Part shown: piece after piece, positions 27,644-37,067 of the stretch
How positions within the stretch are numbered: the first letter of the stretch is position 1
Layout: the number at the start of each line of letters is the position of its first letter
Origin: Microvirga flocculans ATCC BAA-817
GTDB lineage: Bacteria > Pseudomonadota > Alphaproteobacteria > Rhizobiales > Beijerinckiaceae
NCBI RefSeq assembly: GCF_000518665.1
Contig: NZ_JAEA01000003.1
Location: forward strand, 248,001 to 312,000
DNA length: 64,000 bases
Reading direction: 5' to 3'
Translations under genes and position numbers: made by a program
Notes under the pieces: model-generated
Told to the model about the DNA's origin: nothing
The model's database searches: none
The model's input: only the letters and a program-made list of their open reading frames with translations

Positions 27644-28129
27644 ATGAAGGGCGATCCGAAGGTTATCGAGTATCTCAATCGCGGCCTGCGCAGCGAGCTG
27701 ACGGCGGTCAACCAGTACTGGCTGCATTACCGGCTGCTGGACGATTGGGGCTACAAGGATCTCGCCAAGACCTGGCGCAAGGAATCCATCGAGGAGATGC
27801 ACCACGCGGATCGCTTCATCGCGCGCATCATCTTCCTCGAAGGCTTCGCCAACCTGCAGGTGCTCGACCCCCTGCGCATCGGCCAGAACATCCAGGAGAT
27901 CCTGGAATCCGACCTCGCGGCGGAATACGACGCCCGCAACCTCTACGGCGAGGCGGCGGCCTATTGCGAAAGCGTCGGCGACCGGGTGTCCAAGAACCTG
28001 TTCGAGGAACTGATGCAGGACGAGGAAGGCCATATCGACTTCCTCGAGACGCAGCTCAACCTGGTCGAGCAGATCGGCGTCGAGCTCTATGCCCAGAAGC
28101 ATATCGGCGGTCTCGAAGACGAGCACTGA
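27644..28129 (+). CDS. bfr: Bacterioferritin
   Basis: This 161-residue heme-containing ferritin forms a 24-mer that stores iron. All diagnostic residues are in their standard positions: Glu18 ([10 protein letters not shown]), Glu51, Met52 (the axial heme ligand) and His54 in EEMHHAD, and Glu in [12 protein letters not shown] near residue 127. The start ATG 27644 follows GAGAGGGTAGG. It forms a functional pair with the upstream bfd. Confidence 0.96.
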   Translation: MKGDPKVIEYLNRGLRSELTAVNQYWLHYRLLDDWGYKDLAKTWRKESIEEMHHADRFIARIIFLEGFANLQVLDPLRIGQNIQEILESDLAAEYDARNLYGEAAAYCESVGDRVSKNLFEELMQDEEGHIDFLETQLNLVEQIGVELYAQKHIGGLEDEH

Positions 28130-28263
28130 CGCCGGCTTCGTGCTCCCGCGGCGAGCGGGAGCCCATGCAGCTGCGGCGGAGCAGACCCGCTTCGCCGCGC
28201 AATGCCCTCAGCGGCGGGCGTCCTGCCGCCTCCATCGCCACCCCGCGCCATTCCCCGGCATCC

Positions 28264-28767
28264 ATGATCCAGAATCTCGCAGCATCGTTCCTGCTCCGTC
28301 TGGCCGCGCTTTTCGCGGCCATCGTCTTCATCGGCCTGTCCGCGACCGCCCCGTCCATCGCGCAGGATGACGCGGCACGGCAGTTCCTGATAGGAATCTA
28401 CAAGCTCTATATGGGCAAGAACGCATCCGGCGCGGATTACACGAGCGAGGAACTGGCGAGCCGCTATTTCGACGAAACGCTGACCGAACTCATCGTACGC
28501 GACCAGAAGGAATCCGAGGGCGAACTGGGACGGATCGGCTTCGATCCCTTCATCAACGCGCAGGACTTCTCGATCAAGTCGGTCAACGTGACGGTCACGC
28601 CGGTCGAGCCGGACCGCGCGAAAGGCGTCGTCAATTTCGTCAATTCCGGCCGTCGCCAGACAATCACCTACGATCTGGTCAAGACCGCGAAAGGATGGCG
28701 GATCTCCGACATCCATTGGACGGGGACGACGGACACCTTCCGCTCCCTCCTCTCCGCGCCGCACTGA
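28264..28767 (+). CDS. Exported DUF3828-like protein
   Basis: This 167-residue protein has a signal peptide (about residues 1-33, ending APSIAQ) and a small soluble domain of the DUF3828 type, with FLIGIYKLYMGKNASG early and GWRISDIHW near the end. It is probably periplasmic. The reading frame extends far upstream, but that part is a shadow of bfr in another frame. No ribosome site is obvious before ATG 28264. The function is unknown. Confidence 0.7.
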   Translation: MIQNLAASFLLRLAALFAAIVFIGLSATAPSIAQDDAARQFLIGIYKLYMGKNASGADYTSEELASRYFDETLTELIVRDQKESEGELGRIGFDPFINAQDFSIKSVNVTVTPVEPDRAKGVVNFVNSGRRQTITYDLVKTAKGWRISDIHWTGTTDTFRSLLSAPH

Positions 28768-28791
28768 CGAACTTTCGCCGTTCCCTTCCGA

Positions 28792-31515
28792 TCAGGACTT
28801 CTGCACGAGCTTGCCGGGCTCCGCGATGGAGGCGATCGGCAACGTCACGAGGCGCAGCTCCGGATCGTCGGGATCGATGCGGATCGAGAAGCCGAGGCTG
28901 CGGCACATGTCGAGCATGGTGGAATTCTCGCGCAGCACCTGCCCCTCGACCTCGCGGAGGCCTTCGGCCTTTGCCCATTCGATCATGAGTCGCATCAGCT
29001 CCCAGCCGAGGCCGAGGCCCTTGAGATCGGAGCGCAGAAGGATGCCGTATTCCCCCGTCTCGTGGTTCGCATCCGCATGGAGCCGGACCGCCCCCATCAT
29101 CTCCCCCGTGTTCCCGTCGAAGGCGACGAAGGCGATGGCGCGGGCATAGTCGAGCTGGGTGAGGCGCGCGAGGAAGGTGTGGCTGAAGTCGCGCACCGGA
29201 GCGAAGAAGCGAAGGCGCAGGTCTTCCGGCGTGATCTTTTCGAAGAAACGCCGAAACTCGTCCTCGTCCTCGGGACGCACGGGCCGCACGAAAGCGTTCT
29301 TGCCGCTGCGCAGGACGATGGTTCGTTCCCACTCCTTCGGATAGGGACGCACCGCAAAGCGCGGATGCCCGCTGGCCTTGCGGGTCTCGGGCGCCACCGC
29401 CACGCGGGCATCGACCGCGATCACGCCCGTATGGTCGGCAAGCAGTGGGTTGATGTCGAGCTCACGCAGCTCCGGCAGATCGGCGGCCATCTGCGCGAGC
29501 TTCACGAGGGTCAGCGCAATGGCCCCCTCGTCGGCGGCAGGAACGTCCCGGTAGGCCTTGAGGCGGCGCGACACGCGGGTATGCGCGATGAGATCGTGGG
29601 CGAGCTTCAGGTCGAGAGGCGGCAGGGCCAGGGCCTTGTCGTTGATCACCTCGACCGCCGTGCCGCCGCGCCCGAAGAGAACGACGGGACCGAAGGACGG
29701 ATCGTCGGCGATGCCCATGATGAGCTCGCGCGCCTTCGCGCGGCGCACCATGGGCTGCACGGTGACGCCCGTCACATGAGCCTGAGGCTTGAGGCGCGCG
29801 GCGCGCTCGAAGATGTCGGCGGCGGCCCTGCGCACCGCGTCCTCGGAGGTGAGGTCGAGCTTCACGCCGCCGATATCGGATTTGTGCACGATGTCGGGCG
29901 AGAGAACCTTGACCGCCACCGTGCCCCCCTCGGCGATGATGGGACGCGCCGCCTCCGCCGCCTCGTCCGGCGTCGTCGCCAGGATCACCGGAGCGGCGGG
30001 GATGTCATAGGCCCTGAGCAGCGCGTTGACCTCGAGGGGATCGAGCCAGCGGCGATTCTGCGCGATCACATGCTCGACGATGGCGCGAGCGGCGTCCGTA
30101 TCCGGCACGAAATCATGGGGCAGGTTGTCGGGCGTCTCCATCAGCTGGTTCTGCGCCTCGCGATAGCGCACGAGCTGCATGAAACCGCGCACCGCATCGG
30201 CCTCGGTGGCGAAATGCGGAATGCGCCCCTCCTCGAACACGCGAGCCGAATCCGGGTCTTCGCCGATCCAGGCAGCGAAGACCGGTTTCTGGCGATAGCC
30301 CTTCGCACGATCGCGCCTCACCACATTGACGATGGAAGCCGCCACATCGGACGCCCCCGCCACGGCGGTCGGCACGTTGAGAACGAGAACGGCATCGTTC
30401 TCGGGATCCGCGAGCAGCGCCTCCAAGGCGCCCGCGTAGCGCTCGGGGCTCGCATCGCCGACGATATCGATCGGGTTTCCCTTCGACCAGGTCGGAGGCA
30501 GGATCGCGTCCAGGGCCTTATGCGTCTTCTCCGAGATGCCCGCGAGCGTTCCGCCGAGGTCGATCAGGCGGTCGACGGCGAGCACGCCGACGCCGCCGCC
30601 ATTGGTCAGCAGCGCCAGGCGATTGCCGGGGAAAGGCTTCTGACGCCCGAGAGTCTCCGCCGCGGCGAAGAGCTGGTCAAGGTCGAGCACGCGCAGCAGG
30701 CCCGCGCGGCGGAAGGCGGCGTCATAGACCGCATCGGAGCCGGCCAGCGCACCCGTATGCGTCGCGGCGGCCTTCGCGCCCTGCGCGTGACGTCCGGCCT
30801 TGATCACCACCACCGGCTTGACGCGGGCCGCGGCGCGGGCCGCCGACATGAATTTCTGCGCGTTGCCGATGGACTCGATGTAGAGCAGGATCGCCCTTGT
30901 CCCGCTGTCGGCGGAGAAGAAATCGAGGCAATCGCTGAAATCCACATCGACCTTGTCGCCGAGGGACACGATGGCGGAGAAGCCCACATGCCGCTGGGCC
31001 GCCCATTCCACGAGACCCGCCGCCACCGCGCCCGATTGGGAGACGAGCGCCAGATCGCCGGGCCTCGCGCTGTGCGCGGCGAAGCTCGCATTCATCTTGA
31101 CCCGCGGGGCCAGCACGCCGATGCAGTTGGGGCCGATGATGCGCAATCCATGCGCGCGCGCGGCGATCCTGACCTTGTCGCTCAGCGTTCCTTCGCCATA
31201 GCCCATGCCCGCAGTCGCGATGATGGCCACGCTCACGCCCACGCGCCCGGCCTCCTGGATCACGCCGAGCACTCTCTGCGGCGGAACCGCGACGACGATG
31301 AGATCCGGCGTCTCGGGAAGCTTCGACAGGGACGCGTAGCAGGTCAGCCCCTCGATCTCGGCATGATGCGGATTGACGGGAAAGAGCTGTCCCTCGAAGC
31401 CGCCGGCGACGAGATTGCGCAGGAAGGTCAGGCCGAGAGATCCCGGACGCGGGCTTGCGCCCACGACCGCGATGGAGCGGGGCGCAAGCAGCTTGTCGAG
31501 GCGATAGGTAGACAT
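28792..31515 (-). CDS. Pat-type protein acetyltransferase (acyl-CoA synthetase-like/GNAT fusion)
   Basis: This 907-residue protein has the architecture of Pat/PatZ/YfiQ lysine acetyltransferases. A CoA-binding Rossmann domain (MSTYRLDKLLAPRSIAVVGA) is at the N-terminus, followed by succinyl-CoA ligase-like and ATP-grasp-like domains. A C-terminal GNAT domain covers about the last 150 residues, with LLRSDLKGLGLGWELMRLMI as its acetyl-CoA-binding part. In relatives these enzymes inactivate acetyl-CoA synthetase by Lys acetylation. The start is ATG 31515 after AAGGAT. The gene is not in an operon. Confidence 0.87.
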   Translation of the reverse strand: MSTYRLDKLLAPRSIAVVGASPRPGSLGLTFLRNLVAGGFEGQLFPVNPHHAEIEGLTCYASLSKLPETPDLIVVAVPPQRVLGVIQEAGRVGVSVAIIATAGMGYGEGTLSDKVRIAARAHGLRIIGPNCIGVLAPRVKMNASFAAHSARPGDLALVSQSGAVAAGLVEWAAQRHVGFSAIVSLGDKVDVDFSDCLDFFSADSGTRAILLYIESIGNAQKFMSAARAAARVKPVVVIKAGRHAQGAKAAATHTGALAGSDAVYDAAFRRAGLLRVLDLDQLFAAAETLGRQKPFPGNRLALLTNGGGVGVLAVDRLIDLGGTLAGISEKTHKALDAILPPTWSKGNPIDIVGDASPERYAGALEALLADPENDAVLVLNVPTAVAGASDVAASIVNVVRRDRAKGYRQKPVFAAWIGEDPDSARVFEEGRIPHFATEADAVRGFMQLVRYREAQNQLMETPDNLPHDFVPDTDAARAIVEHVIAQNRRWLDPLEVNALLRAYDIPAAPVILATTPDEAAEAARPIIAEGGTVAVKVLSPDIVHKSDIGGVKLDLTSEDAVRRAAADIFERAARLKPQAHVTGVTVQPMVRRAKARELIMGIADDPSFGPVVLFGRGGTAVEVINDKALALPPLDLKLAHDLIAHTRVSRRLKAYRDVPAADEGAIALTLVKLAQMAADLPELRELDINPLLADHTGVIAVDARVAVAPETRKASGHPRFAVRPYPKEWERTIVLRSGKNAFVRPVRPEDEDEFRRFFEKITPEDLRLRFFAPVRDFSHTFLARLTQLDYARAIAFVAFDGNTGEMMGAVRLHADANHETGEYGILLRSDLKGLGLGWELMRLMIEWAKAEGLREVEGQVLRENSTMLDMCRSLGFSIRIDPDDPELRLVTLPIASIAEPGKLVQKS

Positions 31516-31639
31516 GGAGATCCTTCGTCTCGTGAGAGTTCCGGGCCGAGGGCGGCCCATCAAAACCTATGGCAAAAGCCTATAACCGCAAGGCGCATCC
31601 TTATGATTGATCTATCGCACAGGGCCTTGCTGTCCGGCG

Positions 31640-34351
31640 CTATTCCGCCAGGACCCGCGTGGGCGGGAAGATCACCTCGACGAGCGTTCCTTCCCTCGGC
31701 TGGCTGGAGATCTGCAGCGCGCCGCGGTTCGCCTCGACGAGGGCCTTGGTGAGCGGAAGCCCCAGTCCCGTACCGCCGCGCTTGCGCGAGGTCGCGAGCT
31801 GGCGGAAGGGTTCGAGAGCGGCCTCGACCTCCTCAGGCGACATGCCGATGCCGGTATCCCGCACGCGGAAGGCCACCTCGCCCCGGTCCGTCATGGCCGT
31901 GGACACGATCACCTGTCCGCCCGCATCCGTGAACTTGATCGCGTTGGAGACGAGGTTGAGCACGATCTGGCGCATGGAGCGCTCGTCCGCCACCACCGGC
32001 GGCAGCTTGGGCGCGAAGCTCATCCGCATGACGATGCGGTCGCGCGCGGCCTGCGGCTGAAGCAGGGTCACGCAGGAGGAGACGAGATCGTTGAGGGCCA
32101 CGCCCGTGAAGGAGAGTTCGAGCCGTCCCGCCTCGATCTTCGCGAGATCCAGAAGGTCGTTCACGAGGCTGATCACATGCGAGCCCGAGGCGTGAACGTC
32201 CCTGAGATATTCCTTGTAGCGCTCGTTCCCGATGGAGCCGAAGCGCTCCTCGAGCATCACCTCGGCGAAGCCGAGAATGGCGTTGAGGGGCGTGCGGATC
32301 TCGTGGCTGATCTTGGCCAGGAGATCCGACTTCTGGGCGCTCGCCTCCTCGGCGGCGTGCTTGGCGCCGATCAGCTCGCCTTCGGCCTTCTTGAAGGCGG
32401 TGATGTCGCGCAGGACCGCGCAGAACCGGCGCTCCGGCCCGTCGCCCAGGCGGCCCATGGTCATGAAGAGCGGGATCGAGCCGCCCTGGCGCACCCGGCC
32501 AAGCACCTCGCGCCCGTCGTTCAAGAGGCTGGCGACGCCGGAAGAGCGCAGGCCGTCGAGGTAGTCGAGGGCGACCATGTGGCTTTGCGGCTCGAGCAGC
32601 ACCGTGATGGCATCGCCCGCGACCGCCCGCTCGTCATAGCCGAAGAGTGCCTCGGCCGAGCGGTTCAGGGAGATGATGCGCCCGGTCTCGTTGAGCACGA
32701 TGACCCCGTCGGTCGCCGTGTCGAGGATCGCCTCGAGCTCGTGGATGCGATGCTCCTGCGCGGGATCCCGCGTCTCGGCCGGCGCCTCGGCGCGGGCCGC
32801 CTTGCGGATGACCATCAGGTCGGCAGCCTCGCCGTTCCACTCCGCCGTGGAGCTGCGCACGGTGACGGCGACGTTCTCGTTCGCGCGGGTCGTCAGCGCG
32901 AGGGCGGAATCCTCCTCGCCGGAGCCGCCCAGCGCGGGCGATCCGCGGAAAAGATGAACGAGGCCGCCGTCCCTCCGGATCTGCGCGACATCGTCATAGT
33001 CTGTCAGCTCGAGGAGGAAGCGGTTGGCGAACAGAACGCTTTCACCGCGATGAACCAGAATGCCGATCGGCAGCCGGTCGAGGATGCGGTCGCCACCGGC
33101 GGGAACGGTGGCCGGCGAAGGCGGAATCTCCTTCTCGGCGTCCGGCTCGACCGTCGCTTGGGAGGCGGTTGCGGCCGCAGCGTCCCCGGATGTTTCTTTT
33201 CGGGAAAGCGTATCCTCCTCCAGGCGCGCGCCGAGGGCGCGGGCGATCTCCCGGAAGGCGTTGCGCTCCGCCGCGGAGAGACCCGAACTCGCCTGCGGCC
33301 TCTGCGCGGCCGCGGGCCGTTCGGCCGGTTCGTGGGGCGGATTGGTGCTGGCCAGCGCCTCGGCGACCTGGTTGCGGAGATCGGCGAACCAGCGGTCTTC
33401 GTCGGGCGTCTCCGCCTCCGGCGCGGGTTCTTCCGCCGGCATCTCCTCCGGCGGACGGAAGGGCAGGGTTTCGTCGTGCACCAGGCTCTGGGCGATCAGG
33501 TCGTCCGGAAGCCGTTCCGCCGATTGAGAGGATATGGCCCGCTCACGGATGGCGTCCATGCGCAGCAGGCCGAAGCCGCGAAAGCCGACGAGCTCCCGGT
33601 CCGCGCTGAAAACCGGCATGCCGCCCCAGTCGACCGGTACCTGACGCGGGCCCTGCCCCAGGGTCCAGAAAACGGTCCGTCCGCTCCATGTCTCGTGGCG
33701 CGCGAACAAGGCCGCCACGTCCCCGTGCGGATCCTCGACGACGGTGCGCGAGAGTTCGTCCCAGGTCTTGCCGACGATGTTTCCGGCCTCGGCTCCGACA
33801 GCCCTGGCAAGGCCCGGCGACACCTGGGTGAAGCGGGTTTCGGCATCCGTCTGCCATATGAAGCGAAGGGTGGCGGGCTTGTCCTGCCGTGATCCGGTCC
33901 CGGACGAGGACTGCGTCGCCTCGTTCCGATGGGGAATGGATTCCGCCAGGCGCGGGCGCGCGGGCACCTTGGGCACCGGCCCCACAAAGGCCGTGACCAG
34001 CACCCTTTCCCCGCCCTCGAGAAAGGCAAGGCGGCAGGCGCATGCAACCGGAAGCCAGGGACGGGCCGGATCCAGGCGCAGGCGCTCCAGGCGCATGCCC
34101 TCCACGGGCGCAAGACCGGCGGCCAGGGACTTGAGACGATCGCGGGCGCGGAAATCCGGCCTGACACGGCCGGATGAATCGACATAGGCCTCCTTCAAGC
34201 CTTCGGCGGAAGGCGACGCCCAAAGCAGCTTCTCCCCTGCCCGGTCCCAGACGAGCACACCCTTTCCGGGCTCGGCCAACAGGCCCAGGTCCGGCTCGGC
34301 GGCAAGCCGCGCGATCAGCGTCTCGAATGGGTTGGGAGCCCCCGTCATCAA
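31640..34351 (-). CDS. PAS sensor histidine kinase, PdhS/PleC-like
   Basis: This 903-residue cytoplasmic kinase has no transmembrane helix. The N-terminal half holds degenerate PAS-like segments separated by a Pro/Ala/Glu-rich linker (about 300-400), and a clearer PAS domain is near 535-650. The HisKA box KISHEIRTPLNAILGFAEV has its His near residue 683. The ATPase domain has N box LVSNAIKF and G boxes DTGIGMS and GGTGLGLPL. The sequence after the H box (EVMLEERFGSIGNERYKEYL) is typical of the PdhS/DivJ/PleC family, which acts on the cell-cycle regulator DivK. Which member it is cannot be told. Confidence 0.85.
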   Translation of the reverse strand: MMTGAPNPFETLIARLAAEPDLGLLAEPGKGVLVWDRAGEKLLWASPSAEGLKEAYVDSSGRVRPDFRARDRLKSLAAGLAPVEGMRLERLRLDPARPWLPVACACRLAFLEGGERVLVTAFVGPVPKVPARPRLAESIPHRNEATQSSSGTGSRQDKPATLRFIWQTDAETRFTQVSPGLARAVGAEAGNIVGKTWDELSRTVVEDPHGDVAALFARHETWSGRTVFWTLGQGPRQVPVDWGGMPVFSADRELVGFRGFGLLRMDAIRERAISSQSAERLPDDLIAQSLVHDETLPFRPPEEMPAEEPAPEAETPDEDRWFADLRNQVAEALASTNPPHEPAERPAAAQRPQASSGLSAAERNAFREIARALGARLEEDTLSRKETSGDAAAATASQATVEPDAEKEIPPSPATVPAGGDRILDRLPIGILVHRGESVLFANRFLLELTDYDDVAQIRRDGGLVHLFRGSPALGGSGEEDSALALTTRANENVAVTVRSSTAEWNGEAADLMVIRKAARAEAPAETRDPAQEHRIHELEAILDTATDGVIVLNETGRIISLNRSAEALFGYDERAVAGDAITVLLEPQSHMVALDYLDGLRSSGVASLLNDGREVLGRVRQGGSIPLFMTMGRLGDGPERRFCAVLRDITAFKKAEGELIGAKHAAEEASAQKSDLLAKISHEIRTPLNAILGFAEVMLEERFGSIGNERYKEYLRDVHASGSHVISLVNDLLDLAKIEAGRLELSFTGVALNDLVSSCVTLLQPQAARDRIVMRMSFAPKLPPVVADERSMRQIVLNLVSNAIKFTDAGGQVIVSTAMTDRGEVAFRVRDTGIGMSPEEVEAALEPFRQLATSRKRGGTGLGLPLTKALVEANRGALQISSQPREGTLVEVIFPPTRVLAE

Positions 34352-34495
34352 CGGCCCTTGGTGTCCACTGCCACAATGTCACTTCCGACAGAGCTTTTTA
34401 GACTAAACCGCGCGCCGGGGCATGCAAGGGAGAACACTTGAATCCTTTTACTTTCAGGTAACCTTAATAAGCGAGGCATCCAAGAGTTGATTTCG

Positions 34496-34525
34496 CATTG
34501 CACAATGTGATATTGCACTGCACAA
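34496..34525 (+). promoter_or_regulatory. TTGCAC-rich operator before phasin genes (PhaR-like)
   Basis: CATTG-CA-CAATG at 34496-34507 and TTG-CACTGCA-CAA at 34513-34525 form two adjacent symmetrical TGCA-containing sites. They overlap the likely phasin promoter (TTGATT at 34486-34491). PhaR, the polyhydroxyalkanoate-responsive repressor, binds TGCA-rich sites before phasin genes in related bacteria. Confidence 0.45.
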
Positions 34526-34549
34526 ATGCCTTAACGACAGGAGCATGAC

Positions 34550-34930
34550 ATGGCCACGAACCAGCCCCCAGGTTACGAGATTCCCACGGAGATGCGCGAC
34601 TTCGCCGAGAAGAGCGTCGAGCAGGCCCGAAAAGCGGTCGACGGCTTCATCAACGCCGCGCAGAAGACGGCCGACACCTTCGAGGGTTCGGCGACCACGG
34701 TCCAGACCAGCGCTCGCGACGCCGCCCGCAAGACCTTCACCTATGCCGAGCAGAACCTGCATGCCGCCTTCGACCTCGCCCAGCGGATGGTGCGCGCCAA
34801 GGATATGCAGGAGGCCATGCAGATTCAGGCCGAGTTCGCCCGCACGCAGTTCGAGGCGATGCAGGCCCAGATGAAGGAATTCGGCTCCCTGGCCCAGTCG
34901 GCCATGAAGCAGCCGGGCTCCAAGAAGTAA
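34550..34930 (+). CDS. Phasin (Phasin_2 family)
   Basis: This 126-residue amphipathic helical protein coats polyhydroxyalkanoate granules. Conserved features are MRDFAEKSVEQARKAVDGFI, AEQNLHAAFDLAQRMVRAKD and EFARTQFEAMQAQMKEFGSL, all typical of alphaproteobacterial Phasin_2 proteins. The start ATG 34550 follows AGGAG. It is followed 34 bases later by a second phasin-like gene. Granule-dependent regulation is suggested by the TGCA-rich sites upstream. Confidence 0.9.
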   Translation: MATNQPPGYEIPTEMRDFAEKSVEQARKAVDGFINAAQKTADTFEGSATTVQTSARDAARKTFTYAEQNLHAAFDLAQRMVRAKDMQEAMQIQAEFARTQFEAMQAQMKEFGSLAQSAMKQPGSKK

Positions 34931-34964
34931 GATCCTTCTCCCCAAACCTTGCGAGGACATCACG

Positions 34965-35456
34965 ATGGCGGAAGTGAAGAAGCCCAGAGTGAAGAGTACA
35001 GCCAGGAGCGCTGAAAAGGTCGACCTCGTCGAGATGGCAGCCGCTCCGACCACCGAGGCGGTCGAGAGGCTCGCGGAAGCGGCGGCCGCGCCCCTGCCTC
35101 AGATCTCTGCGAAACCGGTTGAAGCCGATGCTCTCTTCGCTTCCGCGCGCAGGCAGAGCGACGCCATCCGCAAGGCCGTGAGCGAAGCCGTGGCCGCTTC
35201 GGCCCAGGGCGCCCTCGAGGTGAACGGTAAGATCATCGAAGCCTTCCATACGCAGAGCGATGCAGCCATCGACCTGTGGCGTTCGGTGATGAGCCCCTCT
35301 CCCTTGCCCGAGGCTCTCAAGGCGCAAAGCCATGCCACGCGCAAGGCCTACGAGACGGCCTCGGCCCAGTGGAAGGACATCGCCGAGACGACGGCGCTCT
35401 GGTTCACGAAAAGCGTCGAGCCTCTGAAATCGGCGTTCCACGCGCAAAGCCGCTAA
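34965..35456 (+). CDS. Second phasin-like protein
   Basis: This 163-residue protein has a basic disordered N-terminus (MAEVKKPRVKSTARSAEKVD) and a long helical region with features of phasins: EALKAQSHATRKAYETASAQ and SVEPLKSAFHAQSR. It is longer and more divergent than the preceding phasin and probably also binds granules. The ribosome site is GCGAGGACATCACG. The two genes share a terminator that overlaps the next gene. Confidence 0.72.
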   Translation: MAEVKKPRVKSTARSAEKVDLVEMAAAPTTEAVERLAEAAAAPLPQISAKPVEADALFASARRQSDAIRKAVSEAVAASAQGALEVNGKIIEAFHTQSDAAIDLWRSVMSPSPLPEALKAQSHATRKAYETASAQWKDIAETTALWFTKSVEPLKSAFHAQSR

Positions 35457-35484
35457 ATGCTACACGGCGGCGCTTTTCTGAGTT

Positions 35485-35515
35485 AAGGCTCGGCCATCGC
35501 AGGCCGGGCCTTTTT
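35485..35515 (+). terminator. Terminator of the phasin operon, abutting the next start codon
   Basis: AAGGCTCGGCC (35485-35495) / GGCCGGGCCTT (35502-35512), with one G-U pair, runs into TTTTT (35511-35515). The next gene's ATG is at 35517, only one base after the T-run. Confidence 0.8.
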
Positions 35516-35516
35516 C

Positions 35517-35936
35517 ATGTCCAAGTATCCCATTCCCGCCGTCATTGCCGTCGTCGTTCATGAAGGACGCACCCTGCTCGTGCGGCGCGCCAATCCTCCC
35601 GATGCGGGCCTCTGGGGCTTTCCCGGCGGCAAGATCGAGTTCGGCGAGACGGTGAAGGCTGCGGCCCTCCGGGAACTCCTGGAAGAGACCGGAATCGAGG
35701 CTGAAGCGCAGGACATCATCACCAGTCTCGACATCCTCGTGCCGGATTCCTCCGATGTCTTGCGGCAGCACTACATTCTCATCGCCGTGAAATGCCGCTG
35801 GATCTCCGGTCAGCCCATCGCTGCCGACGATGCTCTCGATGCGCGCTGGTTTCCGGTCACCGATCTCGATCCGGACAGGATTGCCATGAGCGCCGATGTG
35901 GACACGATCGCCCGGCTTGCGCTGGGCTCGCAGTAA
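35517..35936 (+). CDS. Nudix hydrolase (ADP-ribose pyrophosphatase/MutT type)
   Basis: This 139-residue enzyme has a perfect Nudix box, GGKIEFGETVKAAALRELLE followed by ETG, at about residues 38-60. The N-terminus (VIAVVVHEGRTLLVRRANPP) is typical of small Nudix/MutT hydrolases that cleave ADP-ribose or oxidised nucleotides. The ATG at 35517 directly follows the terminator T-run and has no ribosome site except the hairpin's GGCCGGG. It must either be read from a promoter upstream of the hairpin through leaky termination or be leaderless. Confidence 0.86.
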   Translation: MSKYPIPAVIAVVVHEGRTLLVRRANPPDAGLWGFPGGKIEFGETVKAAALRELLEETGIEAEAQDIITSLDILVPDSSDVLRQHYILIAVKCRWISGQPIAADDALDARWFPVTDLDPDRIAMSADVDTIARLALGSQ

Positions 35937-36268
35937 CCGACGCCGTTCCTGACGGAACGGGCTTTCAACTCACGACCGGCGAGCCAAGAAAAAGGCCTCG
36001 TCTTCGCGTGAAGACGAGGCCGAGTTTGTCTCTTACTTTGAGGCTCGAAAGCCAAACTTGATGTCCCGATCTGCACATATTCGACGTCCGATCTCAAGCC
36101 GGACCGCAACACCATGGTTGATGAACAGTAAATGTTCATAAAGCATCAATCATGTTTGAAACAGTTACAGGCAATCATATTGCAACTGTCTCTCATACTC
36201 CTTTATGAGTAGCCCCGACAGGCAAGAAATGCCTAGCGACCACTGCTTCTCAAGTACGGAATACAGTC
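35937..36268. other. Intergenic region with an orphan hairpin and the porin promoter
   Basis: There is no gene here. A perfect 12-bp stem GGCCTCGTCTTC (35994-36005) / GAAGACGAGGCC (36010-36021) with a GCGT loop stands about 58 bases after the Nudix stop. The T-run is missing on the plus strand, but A's precede it. The A/T-rich DNA from about 36110 to 36268 must hold the promoter and 5' leader of the outer-membrane protein gene. Confidence 0.6.
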
Positions 36269-36976
36269 ATGCGTAAATCTGCTCTTGGACTGCTCGCTGC
36301 CTCAGCGGCCCTCGCCCTTGCGGCTTCGACCGCCCAGGCGGCCGATCTTCCGTCCCGCTATTCCCCCGCTCCGGCCTATAATGCGCTTCCGGTCTTCACC
36401 TGGACCGGTTTCTACGCCGGTCTGAACGCCGGCTACGGCTGGAACGTGGGCGACAGCCGCTATTACGATCCGGCCTTCGGCACCAGCTACGGCAAGCGCA
36501 AGGGCGGTTTCGTCGGCGGCGCTCAGGCAGGCTACAATTATCAGTTCGGCATGTTCGTGGCCGGCGTCGAGACGGATCTGCAATATGCGGCCGTCGGCAA
36601 CAAGGGCGCCTCCTATGGCAACATCTACTACCCGGGTGATTCCGACGGCTTCTTCGGCACGATCCGCGCCCGCGGCGGCGTGGCCTTCGACCGCGCCCTC
36701 GTCTACGGCACGGCCGGCTTCGCCTATGGCGATATCGGCGGCAACAAGGGCTACGATCCGATTCTCGGCCATCACAGCGGCGACGAGATCAACTGGGGCT
36801 GGACCATCGGCGGCGGCGTGGAATACGCCATCACGAACAACTTCACCGCCAAGGTCGAAGGTCTCTACGTCGATATCGACACGAAGGACAACTACGCCCT
36901 CGGCGGTCGCGCGAACGTGGACCGCGACGCGGAGTTCGGCGTCCTGCGCGCCGGCTTGAACTACAAGTTCAACTGA
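36269..36976 (+). CDS. Outer-membrane beta-barrel protein (Omp25/Omp31 type)
   Basis: This 235-residue protein has a signal peptide (MRKSALGLLAASAALALAAS) cut before ADLPSRY, then an 8-stranded barrel. The barrel is marked by FTWTGFYAGLNAGYGW, GGFVGGAQAGYNYQFG and a final strand ending in YKFN. It belongs to the Omp25/31-like family abundant in Rhizobiales. Such proteins give outer-membrane stability. It is monocistronic with its own terminator. High expression is likely. Confidence 0.88.
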   Translation: MRKSALGLLAASAALALAASTAQAADLPSRYSPAPAYNALPVFTWTGFYAGLNAGYGWNVGDSRYYDPAFGTSYGKRKGGFVGGAQAGYNYQFGMFVAGVETDLQYAAVGNKGASYGNIYYPGDSDGFFGTIRARGGVAFDRALVYGTAGFAYGDIGGNKGYDPILGHHSGDEINWGWTIGGGVEYAITNNFTAKVEGLYVDIDTKDNYALGGRANVDRDAEFGVLRAGLNYKFN

Positions 36977-37000
36977 TCACCGATTACACTCGGTTTTCAG

Positions 37001-37028
37001 AAGGCCCGGCGGCAATGCCGGGCCTTTT
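37001..37028 (+). terminator. Terminator after the outer-membrane protein gene
   Basis: AAGGCCCGGC (37001-37010) / GCCGGGCCTT (37017-37026) is followed by a T-run (TTTTT). Confidence 0.88.
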
Positions 37029-37067
37029 TGCATGAATGAGAGACGAAACGGATGCGTTCGAAAGCGT

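Noticed and set aside
29062..31752. 896-codon plus-strand frame opposite the Pat acetyltransferase gene
   Set aside because: Composition is low-complexity Arg/Gly/His, as expected from the antisense of a GC-rich gene. The minus-strand frame has clear domain signatures.
36302..36775. 157-codon minus-strand frame opposite the porin gene
   Set aside because: It is a shadow of the beta-barrel gene, whose signal peptide and strands are clear on the plus strand.
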